The notes under the pieces were generated by a model. It saw only the letters and a list, made by a program, of their open reading frames with translations, did no database searches and was not told the DNA's origin. 18,097 nucleotides of DNA from JAJYVH01 sp964548595. Lineage in GTDB: Archaea > Micrarchaeota > Micrarchaeia > Micrarchaeales > CABMGC01. The number at the start of each line of letters is the position of its first letter. Within the stretch, counting starts at the first letter, position 1. The stretch is from the NCBI GenBank assembly GCA_964548595.1, contig CAZJQO010000030.1, forward strand, positions 1-18,097, written 5' to 3'. This document shows, piece by piece, positions 1-6,078 of the stretch. Made by a program: the position numbers and the translations under genes.

Positions 1-243
1 GCGTGAGGGAGGAGCTTGTGGCGCGAACCGGAAAGAGGCTGCTTGGCTTGCCAAAGGAGCGCGGTTCATCTGGCCGGCACACTCCTTACCTTTCAAAGAT
101 AGTGCCGCTCAGGCTCGACCCGCTTGCGTATGTGCACGGCAAGCCGAACCGCAACGTGCTCATAGCTGGAAGCAGCGGCCAGGGGAAGAGCAAGCTGGCA
201 AAGCATATGCTTGGGCTCTTTGCGTATCAAAAGATAGTCTTTA
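1..243 (+). pseudogene. P-loop ATPase fragment (HerA/FtsK/VirB4-like), broken
   Basis: The frame is open from base 3 and probably enters from the left of the window. It contains a clear Walker A motif, GSSGQGKSK, at about residues 56-64, preceded by the hydrophobic strand NVLIA and followed by a second strand, QKIVFS. This order is typical of HerA/FtsK/VirB4-type ATPases, which pump DNA or drive secretion. After roughly base 243 the reading frame loses family character: the rest of the frame runs antisense through a tRNA gene, and there is no Walker B motif or any later ATPase block. A frame shifted by one base from about 240 gives a short hydrophobic peptide that is also unlike an ATPase. 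I read this as a truncated or frameshifted remnant ending beside the 3' end of tRNA-Asn. The start is not in view or is the GTG at base 3. Confidence 0.6.
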
Positions 244-379
244 GTCTCGCTCAATTACACGCAATTCTACAGCGAGCCTGTAATCGCCTTCATGCAGATA
301 GTCCCTCGGCATATTCTCTGCATGTCCTTGCCTTTCTTTATACTCTGGTTGGCAAAGGGCATCGAACCTCCCAACATGA

Positions 380-451
380 CGCCCGAAGCAGGGATCGGAC
401 CTGCGACCTACTGGTTAACAGCCAGCCGCTCTACCGCTGAGCTATTCGGGC
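380..451 (-). tRNA. tRNA-Asn (anticodon GTT)
   Basis: A full cloverleaf reads on the minus strand. The acceptor stem is GCCCGAA paired with TTCGGGC, the D-stem is GCTC/GAGC, the anticodon arm is GCTGG-CTGTTAA-CCAGT with GTT at positions 34-36, and the T-stem is GCAGG/CCTGC. The discriminator base is G, as expected for tRNA-Asn, and no CCA is encoded. The T-loop reads TCCGATC instead of TTCGATC, so position 55, almost always U (pseudouridine), would be C. The gene begins 10 bases after the stop of the upstream minus-strand gene, so the two are probably co-transcribed. The broken ATPase frame lies just past its 3' end. Confidence 0.95.
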
Positions 452-461
452 ACAAAACGGG

Positions 462-1148
462 CTACTCGCCTTTCAGGAAAGGAAATGGTTCTGCAAGGTT
501 AATTACCTTTGCGTATACGTAGGCGTGGCTCTCCATCGATTTCACGAATCCGAGCGAATTGTTCTTGTAATCGTACCTGGCGAAGTTGCCATCGGGCTTT
601 GAATCGAGCCTGGAGTAATAAACTGTAAGCTTGTCATCGGCCAGGGCACCGAGCGCGTTGAATGCGACTATCGTCCTTGCGCCTGTTCCGGTGGCGTATA
701 CGCACGCTATGCTTTCGTCCCTTACCGATTTCCTGACTACAGCCCCTACAAGGTCCTCCGGCCTTTCCATCTTTATCAGCACTATGCCCTTCTTGTCGGG
801 TTCTGCAGTTTCGCGGTATGCTCCCAGGTCTGCGTGCACGACGTTTATGTAGTTTCTGCCGGTCTGGTCCGCGCTGTTCACGAAGCCAGCGTGCTCCCCT
901 GTGTTCCCGTATCCAAGCTCATACATCAGTATGGAGCCATCGGCGCTGGTGTTAACGTAGTACGCCAGCTGGGCTTCCCCGATGTGCTCTCCGAGAGCTA
1001 CGAGTCTGTTGCCGGCTTTGTGCTTGTACATGACAAGCGGTTCGGCAGTGAAGTCGAAGTTGCACGCGTGCCTGCACAGGTCCTCCAGCGAAACGGCCTT
1101 TACATAAAGCAGTTTACCCTGCTCTTGTTTTTTCTTAGGCATAAGCAT
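462..1148 (-). CDS. conserved-looking hypothetical protein, 228 aa
   Basis: I do not recognise this protein. It is 228 residues, soluble in appearance, with no signal peptide, membrane segment or obvious catalytic motif. It begins with a short basic stretch (MLMPKKKQ) and has alternating hydrophobic strands (ILMYELGYG, GIVLIKMERPEDLVGAVVRKS, IACVYATGTGARTIVAF) suggesting a mainly beta fold. Two cysteines lie close together near residues 25-29 (CRHAC), not enough for a metal site alone. ATG at 1148 is used; ATG at 1142 is an alternative. The gap to the stop of the upstream secreted-protein gene is only 3 bases, so the two form an operon that probably reads on into tRNA-Asn. Base composition matches the neighbours. 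Confidence 0.75.
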   Translation of the reverse strand: MLMPKKKQEQGKLLYVKAVSLEDLCRHACNFDFTAEPLVMYKHKAGNRLVALGEHIGEAQLAYYVNTSADGSILMYELGYGNTGEHAGFVNSADQTGRNYINVVHADLGAYRETAEPDKKGIVLIKMERPEDLVGAVVRKSVRDESIACVYATGTGARTIVAFNALGALADDKLTVYYSRLDSKPDGNFARYDYKNNSLGFVKSMESHAYVYAKVINLAEPFPFLKGE

Positions 1149-1151
1149 CAG

Positions 1152-1994
1152 CTAGTGAAATATGAGTTTGTAGACGTAGTTCAGGCCCAGCATCACAGCA
1201 TAAGCGGGCTCGTATATAACGGGCGAGAGGATCACACCCTGGCCTGTGGCGATGTAATCGTTCATGAGACTGGATTCCGCTACAAGCGTTACTTTGTACG
1301 TGTGCTGCAGCAGCGGACTGGTCGAGGAACTTATCGTGAAGTTGAAGCGGTATACGCCCGGCTCGTTTATGAGCACCGGATAAAGGTAAGTGCTTGATGT
1401 GTTGTGGTCTGATATTACCTCCACCGGCTGGTACCAGCCTGGTATGCCTTGGGCGTTGAGCACGAACGGGTCGTCAGATACTCCGGTGTTGTTTATGACA
1501 ACGTGCAAATTGGCGGGCTGCCCTACTCCTGTGGCAAGCTCGATGGGCGTGACGTTTGTCACGAAGACGTCAGGAGTAACAACCACGCTGGCGTTGAAAG
1601 TAAGGTTGCCGAGCTTTGAGTAGTTGCCTATGTTAACTGCGCGCAGCTCAAGCACGTAGGTGTCGTTGGTCGCGGTTGGCGCCACAGTCACCTTGAGCTT
1701 CATCGGGTTCTCGTAAGCAGGAGATGCCTCAGATGCCCAGCCCTGCGGCAGTTTCACTGCCTCAAGCGTGTCCCAGCCTATGTTTATCTCAGCGCCCGAG
1801 GCGTTTGCAGTAGCTGCGGAAGCTAGGACATAGAAACTCTCTCCGGGGCCTACGTCACCAAGGGCAATCGTGCCGTTGTTGTAAATCACCGAGGAGACAG
1901 GACCTTCCACTGTCAGGTAGCTCGCGCTTGCACCAATGACAAGCAGCGATAGCGTCAATGCAAAAACCGCATACATTGTATGCGCGGAAGTCAT
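1152..1994 (-). CDS. secreted beta-sandwich protein with signal peptide, 280 aa
   Basis: The N-terminus is a hydrophobic signal or anchor segment (residues 7-26, MYAVFALTLSLLVIGASAS) followed by an all-beta extracellular region rich in Asn-X-Ser/Thr sequons, as in glycosylated archaeal surface proteins. Residues about 30-140 and 140-240 look like two Ig-like or NEW3/CARDB-type beta sandwiches (for example VFVTNVTPIELATGVGQPA, then VYRFNFTISSS). This assignment rests on residue pattern only. The C-terminal 20 residues are mildly hydrophobic and might hold the protein at the membrane. Start ATG at 1994; ATG at 1976 would also keep the signal segment. It heads an operon with the unknown 228-residue gene. 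A role in the cell envelope or adhesion is inferred. Confidence 0.75.
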   Translation of the reverse strand: MTSAHTMYAVFALTLSLLVIGASASYLTVEGPVSSVIYNNGTIALGDVGPGESFYVLASAATANASGAEINIGWDTLEAVKLPQGWASEASPAYENPMKLKVTVAPTATNDTYVLELRAVNIGNYSKLGNLTFNASVVVTPDVFVTNVTPIELATGVGQPANLHVVINNTGVSDDPFVLNAQGIPGWYQPVEVISDHNTSSTYLYPVLINEPGVYRFNFTISSSTSPLLQHTYKVTLVAESSLMNDYIATGQGVILSPVIYEPAYAVMLGLNYVYKLIFH

Positions 1995-2004
1995 GCTACA
2001 GAGA

Positions 2005-2023
2005 TGTTTGTTAAAGTTAAAAT
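2005..2023 (-). promoter_or_regulatory. TATA-like promoter for the 1994 gene
   Basis: On the minus strand this reads TTTTAACTTTAAC, an A/T-rich element 11-29 bases before the ATG at 1994. It overlaps the stop codon of the upstream kinase-like gene, fitting the compact layout. Confidence 0.4.
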
Positions 2024-2586
2024 GCCTTCTCTTTTCCGCTCTCCAACGCTGAGAACAGTGAGTTAACGTCTTTTCTCAGTTCGGCAACGCTTCCGGTTCC
2101 GGATATCACGTAATCGGCACTGTCTATGGCCTCATTCACTCCCCACCTTCTCTCCTTCGCATCCTTCTCCCTTATGAATGCTGCAATGCTTCTGGGGGTA
2201 TCCGGCCTGTTTCTTTTCCTCACGCGCCTGTATCGTATCCTTACCGGGGCCACGATCGCTATAGTGACTACGCTTTCCTTGCCGCGCAGCCTTCTTTTTA
2301 TGTACTCCAGCTCCGGCCTGCTGCGCACGCCTACTATTGCTGCATTCTCGTTCTTTCTTATCCTTATCCTTTCGAGCAGCAGCTTGGGAGTGACCCTGCT
2401 TCCGTATCTTTTCCTGAGTTCTTCGGAGAAGCGTTTGTCGCTCTCCGGAGTTATCTTTATTCCTGACTCGCGCATTAGCTGCCTGACGAGGTCCCCGAGC
2501 TCGTAGACTTTGTAGCCGCGCCTGGCCAGCATCCTGCCTACAGTGCTCTTGCCAGCGCCAGCCGTTCCAGTTATGCATACCAGCAG
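2017..2586 (-). CDS. UPF0200-type nucleotide-kinase-like P-loop protein (CoaE/adenylate kinase-like), start codon not canonical
   Basis: Read from the CTG at 2586, the protein has a textbook P-loop at its N-terminus (VCITGTAGAGKST, residues 3-15). Next come a GDLVR block, ITPESDKRFSEELRKRYG, a strand ending GVRSRPELEYIK, a lid-like RYRRVRKRNRPDTPRS segment and a final DYVISGTGSVAELR. These blocks in this order match archaeal UPF0200 proteins, relatives of dephospho-CoA and adenylate kinases whose substrate is not settled. The first in-frame ATG (2532) lies after the P-loop and would delete it, so it cannot be the real start. The first codon after the upstream stop is CTG (2586), followed by another CTG (2583). 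Either the gene uses a CTG start or one base is missing or changed here. It directly follows the tRNA-binding-domain gene with no gap and is probably translationally coupled to it. Confidence 0.82.
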   Translation of the reverse strand: MLVCITGTAGAGKSTVGRMLARRGYKVYELGDLVRQLMRESGIKITPESDKRFSEELRKRYGSRVTPKLLLERIRIRKNENAAIVGVRSRPELEYIKRRLRGKESVVTIAIVAPVRIRYRRVRKRNRPDTPRSIAAFIREKDAKERRWGVNEAIDSADYVISGTGSVAELRKDVNSLFSALESGKEKAF

Positions 2587-2916
2587 TCAATGCACCCTGC
2601 TTCCCTGTTCTATCTCCCTGTCCGGAACCAGGATCGCCAGCGCGCCTTCGTTCTCCGCGGCGAGCAGCATTCCGTTCGATGCCACGTTGCCTATGATCTT
2701 GGGCTCCAGGTTAACCACGCACGCTATCTTTTTCCCCATGAGTTCCTCCTCCGTGTACCTGTCCCTTATTCCGGCCACTATTCTGCGTTCCCCGAGCTCC
2801 TTGCCCAGGTCAAGCGTGAGGATGTACATAGGGTTCCTGGCCTTCTCATGCACCTGCACGCCCACTATCTTTGCGATCCTTATGTCAATATTTTTAAACT
2901 CCTCGATGCTTACCAT
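2587..2916 (-). CDS. metG2: free-standing tRNA-binding domain, MetRS beta-subunit type
   Basis: This 109-residue protein is one OB-fold EMAP-II/Arc1p/CsaA-type tRNA-binding domain. Hallmarks are the DIRIAKIVGV strand near residue 10, YILTLDLGKELGERRIVAGI in the middle, GKKIACVVNLEPKIIGN, and the closing SNGMLLAAE block. The length fits the single-domain family. The MetRS in this window (7387-9033) lacks this C-terminal domain, so this gene probably supplies it in trans as the beta subunit that raises tRNA-Met affinity. It starts at the ATG at 2916, 28-36 bases downstream of a CTAATAAAG element. The downstream UPF0200 gene follows with no gap. The symbol is the usual one for the split subunit; a general tRNA-binding role is the alternative. 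Confidence 0.88.
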   Translation of the reverse strand: MVSIEEFKNIDIRIAKIVGVQVHEKARNPMYILTLDLGKELGERRIVAGIRDRYTEEELMGKKIACVVNLEPKIIGNVASNGMLLAAENEGALAILVPDREIEQGSRVH

Positions 2917-2943
2917 GTAATCAGCTTACAGTCTGACTGCAAA

Positions 2944-2952
2944 CTTTATTAG
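2944..2952 (-). promoter_or_regulatory. TATA-like element for the 2916 gene
   Basis: The minus strand reads CTAATAAAG 28-36 bases before the ATG at 2916, the expected spacing for a leaderless archaeal promoter. It lies in the 43-base gap shared with divergent thpR. Confidence 0.5.
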
Positions 2953-2959
2953 TGTTGAT

Positions 2960-3499
2960 ATGCGCGCCTTCGTGGCTGTTGACATTCCTGAAGACATAAA
3001 GGACAAGCTGCTCGACGCTTCGGCGTTGCTGCCTGAAAAGGGACTGCTGCCCGTCAGGCGCGACGCTCTGCACATAACGCTCCATTTCCTGGGAGAGCTC
3101 GATGATAAGGGAATAGGGGGCGCGAAGGAGGCGTTGAAAGGGCTGCAAGCGAGGCCGATGGGCATAAGCATAGCCGGTGTTTCATACTTCAATCCTGATT
3201 TCATAAAGATAATATTCGCTAAAGTTGCTGACGGTGCAGAGGCGCTTTCAGGCGTATACGGATATCTGTCTGGCGAGTTTTCGAAGCGCGGGATCGGTGT
3301 GGAGAGCAGGCAGTATACGCCACACGTCACTCTGGCAAGGGTGAAGTACGTGGAGGACAGGGATTCGCTTCTGGCTGCTATACGCAGACTGGGCGGAGTT
3401 GAATTTGGTTCCTTCGAGGCGCGCTCTGTAGTGCTCAAGGAGAGCGTGCTAACGCAGCACGGGCCCGAATACAGCACTCTATACGAACTTAAGCTCTAG
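2960..3499 (+). CDS. thpR: RNA 2',3'-cyclic phosphodiesterase (2'-5' RNA ligase family)
   Basis: The protein carries the two HxT motifs of the 2H phosphoesterase superfamily: HITLHFLGEL near residue 39 and HVTLARVKYV near residue 115. It opens with the standard MRAFVAVDIPEDIK. The length of 179 residues is normal for ThpR/LigT. The enzyme hydrolyses 2',3'-cyclic phosphate RNA ends to 2'-phosphate and was first known for reversible 2'-5' ligation of tRNA halves. A role in tRNA-splicing end processing is plausible but not proven in archaea. It is divergent from the tRNA-binding-domain operon, and its last 21 bases overlap the 3' end of the convergent gene at 3479-4066. The ATG at 2960 is fixed by the conserved N-terminus. 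No clear TATA element sits at the right distance for it. Confidence 0.95.
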   Translation: MRAFVAVDIPEDIKDKLLDASALLPEKGLLPVRRDALHITLHFLGELDDKGIGGAKEALKGLQARPMGISIAGVSYFNPDFIKIIFAKVADGAEALSGVYGYLSGEFSKRGIGVESRQYTPHVTLARVKYVEDRDSLLAAIRRLGGVEFGSFEARSVVLKESVLTQHGPEYSTLYELKL

Positions 3500-4066
3500 C
3501 CTTTTCCTCTCGAAGTCCTCCGCACTCTCGCTGTTTGCCAGCTCGTGGGGTTTGTATATCCTGTCAAGGAGCAGAAGGTCGTAGCACATGCCCTGCTTTG
3601 TGTCGAATGCAATGTGCCGTGTGTTGTTTCCGAATAGATCAGCTTCGACAAGCGGCGCCTTTAGCAGAGAGTGCAACCTGTCTATGGATGCGAGCAGGCC
3701 GGCATCTGCTTCCTGCAAGCCTATCGCCCGCATCTCCAGATTTTTCATCCTGCGCTTGCCCACTGTCCCTGCCACCTGCCTGGCCATGCTGTCTCCCAGC
3801 TCCTTGCTTGGCCTCAGCAGCACAGCCTGAGAGGTGTTTACGTCGTAGATGGTGATGAGCAGGTCCCTGGTTATGCCCCTTGCCAGCACGTACCTGCCCG
3901 CCTCGCTGTAATCAGCGCTGCGCGCCTGGTTCATCTCTAGCAGCGAGGCGTAACCGCCTATGCGCGAGAGCGAGGCGTGTATGCGCTGTCTTGAGGCGAG
4001 CTGCAGCCTTGCCTTCCCGAAATCCTGCTTTTCTGCCTCGCGCCTGTACACTGCAAACAGCTCCAT
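3479..4066 (-). CDS. hypothetical protein, 195 aa
   Basis: I do not recognise this family. The protein is soluble, mixed alpha/beta, with a helical N-terminal third rich in Arg, Glu and Ala (MELFAVYRREAEKQ, then ARLQLASRQRIHASLSRIGG). Next comes a strand-rich core (RDLLITIYDVNTSQAVLLRPSKELG) and a tail ending YDLLLLDRIYKPHEL and ERKRLELKFV. There is no signal peptide, membrane segment or metal-binding cluster. The ATG at 4066 has an A/T-rich TATA-like element 19-31 bases upstream, which supports both gene and start. It is convergent with thpR (21-base overlap) and divergent from rpoD. The short divergent spacer suggests co-regulation with the transcription/translation cluster, but no function can be assigned. 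Confidence 0.7.
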   Translation of the reverse strand: MELFAVYRREAEKQDFGKARLQLASRQRIHASLSRIGGYASLLEMNQARSADYSEAGRYVLARGITRDLLITIYDVNTSQAVLLRPSKELGDSMARQVAGTVGKRRMKNLEMRAIGLQEADAGLLASIDRLHSLLKAPLVEADLFGNNTRHIAFDTKQGMCYDLLLLDRIYKPHELANSESAEDFERKRLELKFV

Positions 4067-4084
4067 ACGGCCACTTATCGTTAG

Positions 4085-4097
4085 TTTTATTAAATAC
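4085..4097 (-). promoter_or_regulatory. TATA-like element for the 4066 gene
   Basis: The minus strand reads GTATTTAATAAAA here, 19-31 bases before the ATG at 4066. It is divergent from, and 11 bases away from, the rpoD TATA box. Confidence 0.5.
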
Positions 4098-4108
4098 TTC
4101 AGCGCAAG

Positions 4109-4117
4109 TATAAATAA
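4109..4117 (+). promoter_or_regulatory. TATA box of the rpoD cluster
   Basis: TATAAATAA lies 25-33 bases before the ATG at 4142, giving a nearly leaderless transcript. It is the strongest TATA match in the window and probably the main promoter of the rpoD-rps2 cluster. Confidence 0.75.
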
Positions 4118-4141
4118 GGCTGTTGCCTTATTCTTTCTGAT

Positions 4142-4714
4142 ATGATGAAGCTTAGCGTCATCGAGAACTCGCCAATGGTAATACGCGCCGACATAAGCGG
4201 CATAGACTACAGCTTTGCCAACGCGCTTCGCAGGAGCGCTACGGCGCTCGTGGAGTGCTTCGCTGCCGATACAGTAACGTTCTACGAGAACACGAGCGCG
4301 ATGTTCGACGAGTACATAGCAGAGCGCATAGGGCTCGTGCCGCTTCTCACGCCTAAGGGCTATACCGACAAGGACGAGATAGTGCTGTCGCTGGAGGGCG
4401 AGGGCCCGGTAACGCTTTATTCGAAGGACATGAAGAGCAGCGACAAGGAAGTGAAAGTAGCAAACGAGAACATACCTATAATTAAACTGGGCGAAGGCCA
4501 GAGGTTCAGGGCCGATTGCAAAGCTGTGATGGGCAACGGCAAGAAGAGCGCAAAGTTCCAGCCCGGAATAGTGAGCTACAAAACCACAAACGGCAAGGAC
4601 TTCGAGTTCTATGTGGAGTCTTTCGGCCAGATGTCAGCCAGCGAGATAATAAAGAGGGCGTTGGTTATAATAAGCTCCGGCTTGAAAGATGCCTACAAGG
4701 AGCTGAAGAAGTAG
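4142..4714 (+). CDS. rpoD: DNA-directed RNA polymerase subunit D
   Basis: This is the archaeal alpha-like subunit that pairs with subunit L to seed RNA polymerase assembly. The N-terminal dimerisation domain is clear: IDYSFANALRRSATALVECFAADTV (residues about 20-44), then the IAERIGLVPLLTP block. The C-terminal dimerisation segment FYVESFGQMSASEIIKRAL closes the protein. At 190 residues it is shorter than cluster-bearing forms. The region that carries the ferredoxin-like Fe-S domain in many archaeal D subunits has only one cysteine here (FRADCKAVMG), so no Fe-S cluster can form. The start could be ATG 4142 or the next codon, ATG 4145. tRNA-Leu begins two bases after its stop codon. The S13, S4 and S11 genes that usually precede rpoD are not upstream in this window. 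Confidence 0.95.
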   Translation: MMKLSVIENSPMVIRADISGIDYSFANALRRSATALVECFAADTVTFYENTSAMFDEYIAERIGLVPLLTPKGYTDKDEIVLSLEGEGPVTLYSKDMKSSDKEVKVANENIPIIKLGEGQRFRADCKAVMGNGKKSAKFQPGIVSYKTTNGKDFEFYVESFGQMSASEIIKRALVIISSGLKDAYKELKK

Positions 4715-4715
4715 C

Positions 4716-4802
4716 GCGGGGGTGGCAGAGCTTGGCCAAATGCGCAAGACTGAGGCTCTTGTGGTTTTAGTGCCTGCATGGGTTCAAATCCCATCCCCCG
4801 CA
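4716..4802 (+). tRNA. tRNA-Leu (anticodon GAG)
   Basis: This is a class II cloverleaf. The acceptor is GCGGGGG with CCCCCGC, the D-arm is GCAGAGCTTGGCCAAATGC, the anticodon arm is CAAGA-CTGAGGC-TCTTG (GAG at 34-36), there is a long variable arm, and the T-arm is ATGGG-TTCAAAT-CCCAT. The discriminator is A, as required for leucine. No intron and no encoded CCA. It sits between rpoD and rpl13, one base after the rpoD stop. From memory, haloarchaea also place a tRNA-Leu near this point of the cluster, next to the gene for L18e, which is absent here. Confidence 0.96.
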
Positions 4803-4818
4803 TGTCGCGCGAAAGGCA

Positions 4819-4835
4819 AGGAATAAGAAACACAT
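4819..4835 (+). promoter_or_regulatory. TATA-like element (AGGAATAAGAA type) before rpl13
   Basis: AGGAATAAGAAACACAT lies so that its ATAAG core is 29-33 bases before the rpl13 ATG. It is one of three near-identical elements in this cluster (also at 6044 and 6823), each at promoter distance from the next gene start. Confidence 0.5.
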
Positions 4836-4855
4836 GAACGAAAGAGTGAAACTGC

Positions 4856-5296
4856 ATGCAAGCTAACGAGCAAGTCATAGATTGCGACTCCCAGATACTG
4901 GGGCGGCTAGCGAGCAAGACTGCAAAACTGCTGCTGAACGGCTCGAGCGTGGTGCTGGTCAACGCTGAAAAGGCGGCTATAAGCGGACACGGAGACGACA
5001 TAGTATCTGAGTACAAGCAGAAGATAGAGTGGAAGGACAAGGCAAACCCGGATCACTCACCGTACTGGTCGAGGAGGCCAGATCTGCTTGTGAAGCGCAC
5101 TGTTCGCGGCATGCTGCCTTACGACAAGGCAAGGGGCAGGGATGCGTTCAAGAGGCTGCGTGTATATGTCGGTGTTCCAGAGGGCGTAGGCAAGGCTCAG
5201 AGCGAGAGTGAGCGTTCCAAGGACAGGTCACAGGTCTACGAGGATGCTATCACGGTCAAGGAACTGTGCGAGAGGCTGGGATACAGGCTAGGTTGA
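4856..5296 (+). CDS. rpl13: 50S ribosomal protein L13 (uL13)
   Basis: A large-subunit ribosomal protein of 146 residues. Family blocks are VIDCDSQILGRLASKTAKLLLNG at the start, then VVLVNAEKAAISG, the charged RRPDLLVKRTVRGMLPYDKARGRDAFKRLRVYVGVP stretch (residues about 74-110) that contacts 23S rRNA, and the C-terminal VKELCERLG. The ATG at 4856 gives the usual short N-terminus. The stop codon overlaps the rps9 start in TGATG, so the two are translationally coupled. An internal TATA-like element precedes it in the 53-base gap after tRNA-Leu. Confidence 0.96.
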   Translation: MQANEQVIDCDSQILGRLASKTAKLLLNGSSVVLVNAEKAAISGHGDDIVSEYKQKIEWKDKANPDHSPYWSRRPDLLVKRTVRGMLPYDKARGRDAFKRLRVYVGVPEGVGKAQSESERSKDRSQVYEDAITVKELCERLGYRLG

Positions 5297-5829
5297 TGTT
5301 TATGGCAGACGAAAGCGCGCTCGAAAACCTGAACAAGGAGCTTGCGGGCATAGGCAAGCAGACACAGCAGGAGGCCAAGGCCGAGGGCAAGAAGGCAGCA
5401 CCAAGGAGGCGCACCCAGAAGCTGGTGATGGAGAAGGCAAGGAGGAAGATGGCCATGGCACGGGCAAGGCTCGTGCAGAACGACAGCAACGTTGCCATAA
5501 CGATCAACGGTTTCGACGTGAGCACAATTAAACCTAAGGAAATGAGGGATTTCATACTGGAGCCGGTCAACCTGTCAGAGGCTACGAAGGCGATAGCAGG
5601 AAAATCCAACATAAGCATACTCGTTACCGGAGGCGGGGCTAGCGGGCAGGCGCAGGCTGCCAGGAGCGCGCTTGCAAAGGCGATACTAAAGGCGTCGGGC
5701 AGCGATTCCATAAAGAAGCTCTACATAGACTACGACAGGGTGCTGCTCGTCAATGACCCTAGGCAGGTGGAGCCCAAAAAGTACAAGGGACCTAAGGCGA
5801 GGGCCAGGTTCCAGAAGTCATACAGGTGA
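5296..5829 (+). CDS. rps9: 30S ribosomal protein S9 (uS9)
   Basis: The protein ends in the universal RARFQKSYR tail that reaches the decoding site and P-site tRNA. The core shows MARARLVQNDSNVAITING, LEPVNLSEATKAIAGKSNISILVTGGGASGQAQAARSALAKAIL and RVLLVNDPRQVEPKKYKGPKARAR. The length is 177 residues from the ATG at 5296, which overlaps the rpl13 stop as TGATG; ATG 5302 is the alternative. Residues 1 to about 45 are an extra charged, helical N-terminal extension (ADESALENLNKEL, then lysine/glutamine-rich) that most archaeal S9 proteins lack. Four bases separate its stop from the rpoN start. Confidence 0.96.
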   Translation: MFMADESALENLNKELAGIGKQTQQEAKAEGKKAAPRRRTQKLVMEKARRKMAMARARLVQNDSNVAITINGFDVSTIKPKEMRDFILEPVNLSEATKAIAGKSNISILVTGGGASGQAQAARSALAKAILKASGSDSIKKLYIDYDRVLLVNDPRQVEPKKYKGPKARARFQKSYR

Positions 5830-5833
5830 TGCT

Positions 5834-6034
5834 ATGATGATACCAATCCGCTGCTTCTCGTGTGGCCAGGTGATTGCAGACAAATGGGAGGAGTTCAACA
5901 AGCGTGCCAACCAGAACGGGGAGGATCCTGGCAAGGTGCTCGACGACCTCGGTGTGAAGCGCTACTGCTGCAGGCGCATGCTTATAAGCCATGTCGACAT
6001 AATAGACGAGATAATCAGCTACGGAAGAAGCTGA
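5834..6034 (+). CDS. rpoN: DNA-directed RNA polymerase subunit N
   Basis: A 66-residue zinc-binding subunit, homologue of eukaryotic Rpb10. The N-terminus MMIPIRCFSCG and the paired cysteines in RYCCRRML give the four zinc ligands (C7, C10, C45, C46). The closing segment LISHVDIIDEIISYG is typical. ATG 5834 aligns with the family start; ATG 5837 is the next codon. In many archaea rpoK follows directly; here an unusual tRNA gene follows instead. Confidence 0.96.
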   Translation: MMIPIRCFSCGQVIADKWEEFNKRANQNGEDPGKVLDDLGVKRYCCRRMLISHVDIIDEIISYGRS

Positions 6035-6043
6035 GGCGAGGAT

Positions 6044-6057
6044 AGGAATAAGAACAT
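6044..6057 (+). promoter_or_regulatory. TATA-like element (AGGAATAAGAACAT) before the tRNA-Pro-like gene
   Basis: AGGAATAAGAACAT has its ATAAG core 27-31 bases before the 5' end of the tRNA at 6079. It matches the element at 6823-6836 at 13 of 14 positions. Confidence 0.5.
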
Positions 6058-6078
6058 CTTGTGCCAATAAGCTAGCAC

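Noticed and set aside
349..375. A second T-arm-like sequence (GGTTCGATGCCC on the minus strand) downstream of tRNA-Asn.
   Set aside because: The flanking bases do not form a T-stem; only a weak GTTGG/CCAAC hairpin is possible.
2132..2590. A 152-codon minus-strand frame starting at TTG 2590.
   Set aside because: It is a shifted shadow of the UPF0200 gene; its residues (basic, Gln/Lys-rich) match no family, while the other frame has a full kinase pattern.
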